A stretch of DNA of 64,000 nucleotides, from positions 372,001 to 436,000 of the forward strand of contig NZ_JAERQG010000002.1 of NCBI RefSeq assembly GCF_016734805.1, written 5' to 3'. A program made the position numbers and the translations under genes. The notes beneath the pieces are model-generated. The model made no database searches. It saw only the letters and a list, made by a program, of their open reading frames with translations, and was not told the DNA's origin. Within the stretch, counting starts at the first letter, position 1. Each line of letters begins with the position of its first letter. The stretch comes from Marivirga atlantica. Lineage in GTDB: Bacteria; Bacteroidota; Bacteroidia; Cytophagales; Cyclobacteriaceae. Of this stretch, positions 7,420 to 14,412 are shown piece after piece.

Positions 7420-8229
7420 TCAATCATTTCCCACAATGATGTCATTTGTCTTCAATTTCAGTTTAGAGAAAAACTCTTTGGGAGGATAACCAGTAAATTT
7501 TCGACACTCTTTTATGAAATGGGATTGATCATAATATCCGAATGCGAGTGAATCAACGAACCGCCTGTCACTTTTATTTTTCATATCACTACTGACATTT
7601 TCAAAGCGCAGCACCTGCAATAGATCCTTTGGAGACATATTGAATTGCTTACGGATCATGCGCTCAAATGTCTTACCTGAGCAATTCGCTTGATTGGCCA
7701 ATTCAGATACATTCAACTTTTCTGAAATACTACTTTCGATTAGGTTGACTACTTTTTCAGCTTCTTTGTTTATTCTCATTTTGCTTAGGCTGCTAGCCAG
7801 CACCTTATCAAGTATGGATACATTGATTTTTGGTTTTTCTAAGTCTATGCAGCTACCGAGTTTTCCTTCCTCCCTTGTAGAAACCAAAGCACTGACAGGA
7901 AATTTTTGCCATTTCTTCAGGAAGTCATCGAACGAAGACAGGCTGAGAATTGAAAGATTCAATTTCACATTGAGACAAATCAGTTTAGTTGGAATTTGAA
8001 TTAGTGAGGCATGGTTGGTAGCGGGCAGATAGCCTGATAAACCACTTGTTACAAAGGAATTTGCCTCATTATCCCACCTCAAGAATTCGCCCTCTTCAAC
8101 GAAATAGCATTCTATTTTACCATTTGGTATAGTTTTGAAATATGCTGGCTCATTGATAATGAATAGCTGGTAACGATCAACGTATTTGGTCACAACAGGA
8201 TCCTTTGGCTGATCTTCGATTAGTATCAA
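7420..8229 (-). CDS. AraC-family transcriptional regulator
   Basis: A 269-residue regulator with a C-terminal AraC-type double helix-turn-helix. The first HTH is around LNVSELANQANCSGKTFERM, and the second ends in FGYYDQSHFIKECRKFTGYPPKEF, the hallmark of the family. The N-terminal about 150 residues would be the ligand or dimerisation domain of the DUF6597/cupin-like type common in Bacteroidota AraC proteins. The only start before an in-frame stop is a TTG at 8229. It is divergent from an alpha/beta hydrolase gene 70 bases away, so it probably controls that gene and itself. The inducer is unknown. Confidence 0.9.
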   Translation of the reverse strand: MILIEDQPKDPVVTKYVDRYQLFIINEPAYFKTIPNGKIECYFVEEGEFLRWDNEANSFVTSGLSGYLPATNHASLIQIPTKLICLNVKLNLSILSLSSFDDFLKKWQKFPVSALVSTREEGKLGSCIDLEKPKINVSILDKVLASSLSKMRINKEAEKVVNLIESSISEKLNVSELANQANCSGKTFERMIRKQFNMSPKDLLQVLRFENVSSDMKNKSDRRFVDSLAFGYYDQSHFIKECRKFTGYPPKEFFSKLKLKTNDIIVGND

Positions 8230-8299
8230 ACTGTCTGATTTTTACAATGATTGAAGAAATCTATTTTCTTCCTTTGTAAAGAAAATTAACAAACTCATC

Positions 8300-9130
8300 A
8301 TGAAAAAGCAAGTATCGTTCCTGGTAATCAGCTTCTTAGCAGTTGTCGCCTATTCTCAGGAACCAATCGAAATTATGGGCGCAAAGGGTAATAGTTACTT
8401 TCTCGAAAGGGACTGGGGTAAGCTATATTATGAGATATATGGGGAGGGAGATCCTTTGTTGATTCTGCATGGCAATGGTGGTTCTTCAAAAGGAAAGCAT
8501 CATTTGATCCCCAAATTGTTGGATCAGTATCAGGTAATAACTGTGGATAGTAGATGTCACGGAAACAGTAGTTGCTCAGATGAAGATTTGGACTATTTCG
8601 AAATGGCCGATGATGTGTATGCATTGATGCAAGCACTAGGTCATGACAATTATACTATCTGGGGACATAGTGACGGAGGTATTCTTGGACTTATATTAGG
8701 TTATAAAAATACCGATAACATTGAACGAATGTTGATCTCAGGTGCGAACACCAGGGTCTCAGGACTGAAGCCTGAATTACTAGAAATGATGAAAAACTAC
8801 GCTCAGTTTCCTGACCCAATGATGAGGAAGCATTTTGAATTGATGGTTAATCAGAAAGAAATCCCGATGGACAGCATTAAGCGAATTGATATACCAGTGA
8901 TGTTAATGGTTGGGGATAGGGACGCGGTTCTCTTACAACATACAATGGAAATATTCGAGTCTTTACCCAATTCAAGCTTATGCATATTGCCTTCTTCATC
9001 TCATTTTTTTAGCTATGAAAAGGCTGATCAAATTGTTTATTGGTTAAAAGAATTCAAGAAGCCTTTTGCAAACCCTTCGACAATTGAAATCGCAAAAAAG
9101 ATTTTAAACAACATCCTAAAAGATAACTAG
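8300..9130 (+). CDS. Exported alpha/beta hydrolase
   Basis: An alpha/beta-hydrolase-fold enzyme of 276 residues. It has a signal peptide at the N-terminus (hydrophobic core after MKKQ, ending near AYSQ), the oxyanion loop HGNGGSS, the nucleophile elbow GHSDGG, an acid in GDRDAV and the catalytic His in SSSHFF, so all catalytic parts are present. It likely hydrolyses an ester, amide or similar bond in the periplasm. The substrate cannot be told. It is divergent from an AraC regulator, the usual layout of a regulator with its target. It is followed by a lipoprotein gene 99 bases on. Confidence 0.88.
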   Translation: MKKQVSFLVISFLAVVAYSQEPIEIMGAKGNSYFLERDWGKLYYEIYGEGDPLLILHGNGGSSKGKHHLIPKLLDQYQVITVDSRCHGNSSCSDEDLDYFEMADDVYALMQALGHDNYTIWGHSDGGILGLILGYKNTDNIERMLISGANTRVSGLKPELLEMMKNYAQFPDPMMRKHFELMVNQKEIPMDSIKRIDIPVMLMVGDRDAVLLQHTMEIFESLPNSSLCILPSSSHFFSYEKADQIVYWLKEFKKPFANPSTIEIAKKILNNILKDN

Positions 9131-9229
9131 AAACAAGTGAGTGCTTAGAAGGAATCATGTACGTGATTTCAGTTCAGACAATATTTCTAAAAATTATTGA
9201 TCCCTTAGAAACGTAAAACTAGTAACAAC

Positions 9230-9757
9230 ATGAAAAATTTAATTCTATTATTTGTTATAGCTGCAGTGGCTACATTATTCTCTTGTAATAAGGACACCAT
9301 AGCACCTGAATCAGAAGTATTTGTTGGCTTTCAATATGACGGTGTTAGTTATTTAACGCCACAACTAAAGATTGAAGCATTAGGGGAAGTATCACCGGGA
9401 CTTTATGAATATGATATCATATTGCTCTCTGAGGGTATCACTATAGAGCAATCAGTGGAGGGCGAAAAAGGGTATTTTCTACAAATGAAAGTGAATTCTA
9501 CACATGCTGAAATTTTAAACACAGGTGTTTATGAGTTTTCAGAAACTGATCAGGATGGTGCTTTCAAAGAAGGTCTGGCTGTATTGGATTTTGAAACTCC
9601 TGCTACTTTCGGACAGGTAATTCAAATTGTTGAAGGAGGGCTTAGTGTTACAGAAATGCATGGCAAAATAGAGGTAATGTATACGCTGGAGACCGTTGAT
9701 GGAAAGCAAATCACGGGTTTATACACTGACTTTTTGGATCGATGGAGAGTTTATTGA
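9230..9757 (+). CDS. Lipoprotein of unknown function
   Basis: A 175-residue protein with a lipoprotein signal: short basic start, hydrophobic core and a lipobox ending in LFSC, so Cys19 would be acylated. The mature part is acidic (pI probably low) and beta-rich, and no domain is recognised. It has no Lys-rich retention signal that would settle inner versus outer membrane. It sits in a same-strand run of four exported-protein genes (8300-11115), separated by gaps of 99, 77 and 15 bases. Those spacings do not prove one operon. Confidence 0.65.
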   Translation: MKNLILLFVIAAVATLFSCNKDTIAPESEVFVGFQYDGVSYLTPQLKIEALGEVSPGLYEYDIILLSEGITIEQSVEGEKGYFLQMKVNSTHAEILNTGVYEFSETDQDGAFKEGLAVLDFETPATFGQVIQIVEGGLSVTEMHGKIEVMYTLETVDGKQITGLYTDFLDRWRVY

Positions 9758-9834
9758 ATGCTCAAAAAATGAGTATACGATCTTACCAGCAAACTTAAGG
9801 AGTGTCAGTACTTTTTCAACTAAAAATTAAAATA

Positions 9835-10281
9835 ATGAATAAAATATTAATCTTATCTACAGTCTTTTTTATGATGACACAATTATGCCAGGCACAGCAA
9901 TCTATTGCTCAGGTGGAGTTTCTTGTAGGAACCTGGAAAATGGGAGGAAAAGAAATGTATGAACAATGGGAAAATACCGAAGGAATACTAAAAGGGCATT
10001 CATACAAGATGGTAGAAGGCGAAAAACTAACTACTGAAACACTTACCATTAAAATTCAGGAAGGAAGGATAGTTTATGAAGCATTGGTCCCGAATCAAAA
10101 CAATGGTCAGTCTATTCACTTTATTTTGAATGCTGAAGTGAAAGACCAGCTCTCTTTTGAGAATTCGAATCACGACTTTCCTAAGAAAATACAGTACAAA
10201 AAAATAGATGATAATAAACTATTGGTTAATGTGTTGGGTAAGAATGATCAGGGATTTTCATATTATCTATACAAACAATAA
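9835..10281 (+). CDS. DUF6265-like exported protein
   Basis: The preferred start is the ATG at 9835; eleven codons upstream a non-ATG start would spoil the signal peptide. The N-terminus is a signal peptide ending near CQAQ. The mature domain begins with VEFLVGTWKMGGKEMYEQW, the pattern of the DUF6265 family (FLxGTWK..., a lipocalin-like beta-barrel), and later has SNHDFPKKIQYKK, also typical. Length (148 residues) fits. Function is unknown and a periplasmic location is likely. The next gene starts 15 bases downstream, so the two are probably cotranscribed. Confidence 0.72.
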   Translation: MNKILILSTVFFMMTQLCQAQQSIAQVEFLVGTWKMGGKEMYEQWENTEGILKGHSYKMVEGEKLTTETLTIKIQEGRIVYEALVPNQNNGQSIHFILNAEVKDQLSFENSNHDFPKKIQYKKIDDNKLLVNVLGKNDQGFSYYLYKQ

Positions 10282-10296
10282 CATATGTAATGAGGT

Positions 10297-11115
10297 ATGA
10301 CCAGATCCATCCTTACCTTTTCTATAGTAGTCTTATTACTGGGTTGTGAAACCAAGAAAACCAATCTGATCCTTATTGGGACGGTGCATGAGCCTATGGA
10401 GAATTTTAATCCAGATAGCCTGTATGCAATTTTGGAGCATGTCAAACCTGATGTCATTCTATACGAATTAGATTCCTCTTTTTTTGATGAGGATTTTAGT
10501 TTCAACAGAGAACTATCCAGCAATGAGTTTATAGCTACCACCCGATATGTGGAGAATCATGGTATTACTGTAAGACCTTATGATTTTACAGGAAGAAATG
10601 AACATCGCATTAAAATTGGCTCAAGACCTACGGATGGAAACGTGCATAGGCTATTGGATAGTTTGCTCTCAAATGGCTTGATGCCTGCTAATCATCACAG
10701 CACTTATAGCAGTTTTAATCAGATAAATGATTCATTGATTGCGAGAGCCTATGGTACGGCTGAATCGTTTAACAATGTTAAAACAGATAGTATTTCACAA
10801 TTGCGACAACAGCTTCAATATGAGGCTCTCAATGATGTAGTAAGAGCAATCCCGTTGTTTTCTGAAATGTACCATCTTCTGCCTAGTGGGGATAGTATAA
10901 CCTATTTAGAGGGATACGAACGTGCTGCTGATTTTTGGCATTTACGTAACCAAACAATGGCAACTAACATTTTAAAATTTATTGATGTGTACAATGGCAA
11001 AACAATTGTAGTACTTAATGGATTTTTTCATCGCTATTATTTGAATCTAGAACTACGACCTTTGCAGGAAAGTATGCGCTTTCAAATACATGAATTTTAC
11101 AATTACAAGAAATAG
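10297..11115 (+). CDS. TraB/TIKI-ChaN-superfamily lipoprotein
   Basis: A 272-residue protein with a lipobox (VVLLLGC) near residue 17. The mature part starts with LILIGTVHEP and ends with VVLNGFFHRYYL, giving the paired GxxH motifs (GTVH and GFFH) of the EreA/ChaN/TraB/TIKI superfamily. A conserved acidic residue is in VILYELDSS. Members bind metal or haem, or act as metalloproteases (TIKI), and here the protein would act at the envelope. A GAGG-like ribosome site precedes the ATG by a few bases, and the gene follows the DUF6265 gene closely. The superfamily call is by motif only. Confidence 0.6.
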   Translation: MTRSILTFSIVVLLLGCETKKTNLILIGTVHEPMENFNPDSLYAILEHVKPDVILYELDSSFFDEDFSFNRELSSNEFIATTRYVENHGITVRPYDFTGRNEHRIKIGSRPTDGNVHRLLDSLLSNGLMPANHHSTYSSFNQINDSLIARAYGTAESFNNVKTDSISQLRQQLQYEALNDVVRAIPLFSEMYHLLPSGDSITYLEGYERAADFWHLRNQTMATNILKFIDVYNGKTIVVLNGFFHRYYLNLELRPLQESMRFQIHEFYNYKK

Positions 11116-11139
11116 AAACACATATAGCGCAAATAAAAA

Positions 11140-11351
11140 TATTCTTAGCACTTGACCTAATCAGCAATTTGGAATTACTGTCTCAGTTGCGTGGCAAGCG
11201 CAGCAAAGGGTTGCTCATCAGTGTGGACTTTCCTGCCATCAACGAAGCCATGGTTGCTGAGTTGGATAACTTATGCCAGACCTTTAAAGGCGATTGCAGC
11301 GTGAAGCTACAGATCACAGATAAAAATGGCGGCTATTTGAAACACCATTAG
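11140..11351 (+). pseudogene. Stray 3' fragment resembling dnaE (DNA polymerase III alpha C-terminus)
   Basis: An open frame with no good start reads ELLSQLRGKRSKGLLISVDF and continues with an INEAMVAELDNLC-type helix and GDCSVKLQI before a stop at 11349. This resembles the extreme C-terminal domain of Bacteroidota DnaE, where a 'LLxxLRExxxKG' segment is followed by a two-helix, two-strand unit. The usual last residues seem missing. It abuts the duplicated kinase fragment, so it was probably carried in by the same rearrangement. It is unlikely to be translated usefully. Confidence 0.45.
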
Positions 11352-11659
11352 TAGAAAATACAAGGTAGAGCCGGCAGTGTAATGACAAGGTAAACTATTG
11401 GCTTTCGCTTATTTAAAATGAAAGGGAGAAATAAGAAATAATGCAGATAGCCAATGACCATGTTCAATGACATAGGATACAGGAAAAATAGCATCACCTG
11501 CTCGAAAGATAAATACCGCGTATAGTCGTACAGCTGGTAGGAGATAAACAGACTCCAAAAGATAAGGTGCAGCAATAGCACCCTGTATTTCGCAATTCCT
11601 GAAAGCATGCTGCAAAATAAGACTTTTGTAGGTTTTAACAGCCAGTTGCCCACTGTCAT
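11348..11659 (-). pseudogene. Truncated LytS-type histidine kinase fragment
   Basis: This 103-codon frame starts at an ATG matching MTVGNW of the intact kinase (6271). It is almost identical to its first about 95 residues, covering the first three membrane helices. It then leaves the homology and stops after PALPCIFY. The phosphoacceptor His and the whole ATPase domain are absent, so it cannot be a kinase. It could still make a short membrane peptide. It is part of the segmental duplication. Confidence 0.8.
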
Positions 11660-11680
11660 TAGACGCTTTGCTCAATTCAC

Positions 11681-11707
11681 TCTACGGATTACTCAGCTCA
11701 GTCTACG
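11681..11707. promoter_or_regulatory. Candidate LytTR direct-repeat operator, duplicated copy
   Basis: TCTACG at 11681-11686 and 11702-11707 keeps the 21-base period of the unit 1 site. It lies 118 bases upstream of the second DUF3108 gene, the same distance as in unit 1, so both copies could answer to the same response regulator. Confidence 0.45.
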
Positions 11708-11824
11708 CATGTATCGATGGTGTGAAACCTTAAACGGCTAGATTGAAATGTAGAGTCGGTCTAATAAATTTTCATCCAAGTGAAATATTCCAGAGCATTG
11801 CTGAAAACAATTAAACATACGCTC

Positions 11825-12538
11825 ATGAAATACTTATCTCTCATTTTAATAGTTGCCTTTGCTACAAGCAGCTTTGCCCAAAAAGTAGACTCTATAAGGG
11901 TAGGAGCGCCCTTCAAAGCTTTTGATCAATTGAATTTTGAAACCTATGAATTTGAGGTTTTTACTGTGCGAAATGGTAAAAAGAGTGTTCCTATCAGGAT
12001 GAAAAGCAGCACGAAACCAATTGAAATTGATGGACAAGAGTATGTAAACATCAGCCATGAATGGAACAACCCTCAAATGTCTGGCAGTTTTTCGGCTTTA
12101 GTTGAACCCCATACTTTAAAACCTATTAGCCAGATCAGGCATTCCCAAAAAGGCAAAGAGGCTTATCGTTTTTATGACGACAAAATTATAGGTCTCGATT
12201 CGGCAGCTGATAATGTAGCCGCAGACTATATTCAAGCCCTGTCAGAGCCGGTTTTCAACTTCGAAATTGATTTGGAAACCTATTCCATTTTACCATTTGA
12301 GGCTGGTAAAACCATTTACATGCCTTTTCACCATGCAGGTAGCCATTACACAGAGCCAGGTTGGTATAAATATACAGTAAGCTCAGAGCAAATAAATGTT
12401 GATGGCCTAGGAGAAGTAGCCACTTGGGTACTCCACACCGACTATAAAGGCACCCAGCCTACGAAATTCTGGTACACCAAAAAGGATAGGAAGTTCATTA
12501 AAATGGAAGCCGATTATAAGGGCATGAAGATTTATTAA
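11825..12538 (+). CDS. DUF3108-like exported protein, copy 2
   Basis: Paralogue of the gene at 6437, starting at the corresponding ATG (11825) with the same signal peptide. It differs from copy 1 at scattered sites (for example Glu to Ala near the start of the mature chain, Lys to Gly late in the chain). It ends earlier, at KIY, because the base after that codon creates a stop where copy 1 reads on for five more residues. The frame is intact and the changes do not look like decay, so it is probably expressed. Its divergent partner, the kinase, is truncated. Confidence 0.75.
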   Translation: MKYLSLILIVAFATSSFAQKVDSIRVGAPFKAFDQLNFETYEFEVFTVRNGKKSVPIRMKSSTKPIEIDGQEYVNISHEWNNPQMSGSFSALVEPHTLKPISQIRHSQKGKEAYRFYDDKIIGLDSAADNVAADYIQALSEPVFNFEIDLETYSILPFEAGKTIYMPFHHAGSHYTEPGWYKYTVSSEQINVDGLGEVATWVLHTDYKGTQPTKFWYTKKDRKFIKMEADYKGMKIY

Positions 12539-12564
12539 GTGAGAAATTTTTAGGAGGATGATAA

Positions 12565-12600
12565 GCGCATTCTAATTCATTTTTGATGATTAGAATCCGC
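12565..12600. terminator. Stem-loop between convergent genes
   Basis: ATTCTAAT (12569-12576) pairs perfectly with ATTAGAAT (12589-12596), with flanking GC (12565-12566 and 12599-12600) also complementary. It lies between the stop of the second DUF3108 gene and the stop of the minus-strand DUF6326 gene, where a bidirectional terminator is expected. There is no strong T-tract. Confidence 0.4.
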
Positions 12601-12611
12601 TATCTTTAATA

Positions 12612-13019
12612 TTAGTCTGCCTGTTTCCAGGTCCATGCATACCATATAATAAACAGGGTAGTAGCTATTTCAATAGTGGCGAAAAACATGTAGTGAAGAC
12701 TTGGTACTCCCATGAGCAAAGTTCCGACCATGATAAGTGTTTTAAGAATGCCTGCTATAATGTTTGTGATACGGTTGCTCTTATATTTCAACACTCTTGA
12801 TAAAAGCACCATGGCAATGGAGACTTCCATAATGATGCCTGCTGCTAATAAGGTTTGTTCATTCATCTCAATGCCACCAGCTACTCCTGTAAGAAGCGCA
12901 TTTAGTAATTCAGCAGACATCAATGAGATGACATCACAGTAGAGGTAATTAAGCGAGACAAATATCCATAGTGTTGATAAAATTATTCTTCGGTCGTAGG
13001 TCAATTCTTTTGCGGTCAT
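12612..13019 (-). CDS. DUF6326-like four-helix membrane protein
   Basis: A small integral membrane protein of 135 residues with four predicted transmembrane helices. The opening ILSTLWIFVSLNYLYCDV and the arrangement of the later helices match the DUF6326 family, whose role is unknown. The protein has no obvious catalytic motif. It stands alone on the minus strand, convergent with the second DUF3108 gene. Confidence 0.7.
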   Translation of the reverse strand: MTAKELTYDRRIILSTLWIFVSLNYLYCDVISLMSAELLNALLTGVAGGIEMNEQTLLAAGIIMEVSIAMVLLSRVLKYKSNRITNIIAGILKTLIMVGTLLMGVPSLHYMFFATIEIATTLFIIWYAWTWKQAD

Positions 13020-13173
13020 AGGCTCAGTTTTTTGGAAGACGACCGACTTGGTGATTTGTTGCAGGCTGGTTGTTGAGAAATGAGAAAGCTAATGAAGGTG
13101 ATGCTGTGTTAGAAACTGATTCATTTAATTAATTAGGTTTGGTTCAGTTCAGACAATTTAGAAGTAGAAATTG

Positions 13174-13311
13174 CTAGGATCCAAAATAATAACACAAAGC
13201 AATAAAAAGAATTGTTATCAAGCCATAGATCAAACATCCCTTAAAATCTACGTTTTTCGGAGTGTTATTGAACTTTGAAGAGGTACGTCTATATTTATAG
13301 TCTGAAAGCAT
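13174..13311 (-). CDS. 45-residue single-span membrane peptide (small ORF)
   Basis: An ATG at 13311 opens a 45-codon frame ending at TAG (13174). The first half is basic and polar (MLSDYKYRRTSSKFNN). The second half is one hydrophobic helix of about 17 residues (LIYGLITILFIALCYYF), a plausible single-pass membrane peptide. It starts only about 10 bases after the inverted-repeat element at 13326-13376 and accounts for much of the 365-base gap 13020-13384. No family is known to me. It could be a real small protein or a chance ORF. Confidence 0.4.
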   Translation of the reverse strand: MLSDYKYRRTSSKFNNTPKNVDFKGCLIYGLITILFIALCYYFGS

Positions 13312-13325
13312 GATTTTTTTGTTGC

Positions 13326-13376
13326 TAACGATCACGGCTATGCGTAGTTTAGTAATTACTTATAACCATTGTTAAC
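13326..13376. repeat. AACGATC...GTTAAC element downstream of the CPBP gene
   Basis: The segment between TAACGATC (13326-13333) and GTTAAC (13371-13376) begins 8 bases after the stop side of the CPBP protease gene. It contains CACGGCTATGCGTAG. The ends are only partly complementary. Position, polarity and the AACGAYC end match the other elements listed (1319, 7172, 31890). Confidence 0.35.
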
Positions 13377-13384
13377 GATATTTT

Positions 13385-14131
13385 TTAATTCATCATATAG
13401 AAAAAGCAATAAGTCATACCCAAATTGAATGCTGAGTGACATAATACCGCACCTAAAATTGATTTTGATTTCCTTCTGCATATATAAAATAGAACGCTAA
13501 CGACAAACATACTTAAAACCCAAATCATAGTCGGAAATGCAAAAAAATGCCACTCATTGTTTATAAAAACTAATCCAAAATGAGAAATGTGAGTCAAAGC
13601 AAATGCAGAACTATCAACAATTGAGGCTTTAAAATCCCCAATGGATTTTGCAAAACTTGAATGAATTATTCCTCTGAAGAGAAATTCCTCTCCAATTGGG
13701 CTAAAAATCATTCCAGTCATTGCCGTAATCGCAAACAATATTAATTTATCATTGAGATTTATTTCATTCGGAATATTATATGATTTCTCAATATAAACAT
13801 ACCAATTTTCGAATGAACTTTGATAAATTAAATCGCCCAAAAAGTACAGTATAAAACTAAAAGTTAGTCCAATTATAAAAGCGTAAAATAACCACTTATA
13901 ATTCTTCGGTTTTGTTAGTCCAATTATTTTTCTTCCATGTTTGGTCAAAAATATAAATGGTGTAAACCCATAAATCGTCATTATAAGACCAATGAACTTA
14001 TAATTTGAAGTTTCATTTGCGTTCAGAACCAAAATAAATCGAGGAATACAGAATAATAAAATTAGAAAAAGTCCAAACTTCCAATTAAAATTGAAGAACT
14101 TACTCCAAAATGGTTTTAATTCACTTTCCAT
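13385..14131 (-). CDS. CPBP-family intramembrane metalloprotease/glutamic protease (CAAX-like)
   Basis: A 248-residue protein with about seven or eight membrane helices. The CPBP/ABI motifs are present: EEFLFRG (motif 1, Glu-Glu with Arg), FALTHISHFG (motif 2 His) and LCHSAFNLG (motif 3 His/Asn). In bacteria such proteases act in bacteriocin self-immunity, protein processing or unknown envelope roles. The gene has elevated A+T relative to the neighbouring housekeeping genes. It is bracketed by repeat elements on both sides (13326-13376 and 14192-14344), which hints at acquisition as a unit. Confidence 0.85.
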   Translation of the reverse strand: MESELKPFWSKFFNFNWKFGLFLILLFCIPRFILVLNANETSNYKFIGLIMTIYGFTPFIFLTKHGRKIIGLTKPKNYKWLFYAFIIGLTFSFILYFLGDLIYQSSFENWYVYIEKSYNIPNEINLNDKLILFAITAMTGMIFSPIGEEFLFRGIIHSSFAKSIGDFKASIVDSSAFALTHISHFGLVFINNEWHFFAFPTMIWVLSMFVVSVLFYICRRKSKSILGAVLCHSAFNLGMTYCFFYMMN

Positions 14132-14191
14132 CTATTTTCGCGTTCTATTTTGAAATTACTGTCAATATCCCAATTTAGTAACCAAAGTTGT

Positions 14192-14344
14192 TATATCCGT
14201 CTTATATTTTTATGATAACCGATTGTAAACGTTTGTAAACGTTTGTTGTCGTTTACTTGAGTGGCTCTTTGTCGGTTTCGGTGAAACATGTATTCATTAA
14301 ATATATAGTCAAACTACACATTTTAACTATATGAAACAAAGCAG
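14192..14344. repeat. Dispersed intergenic repeat, copy B
   Basis: This relative of 2428-2560 lies upstream of the CPBP gene. It has AACCGAT (14217-14223) facing TCGGTT (14272-14277). Between them is a second inverted pair GTAAACG (14225-14231) / CGTTTAC (14250-14256), with the GTAAACGTTT unit directly repeated. It explains most of the 280-base gap 14132-14412. Confidence 0.55.
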
Positions 14345-14412
14345 TAAGATTACTTAAGCTTCAACCGAATAGGGGTAAAGATATTCATGCTGAACATAAA
14401 CGTGAGATAGAT

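Larger units (their letters stand above)
11353..12547. repeat. Segmental duplication, unit 2
   Basis: Second copy of the 5967-7157 segment, same orientation, 5.4 kb away. It includes the truncated kinase, the whole divergent intergenic region and a complete DUF3108 gene. Its left end abuts the dnaE-like fragment. Coding differences are few and mostly conservative, which suggests either a fairly recent event or continuing gene conversion. Confidence 0.85.
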
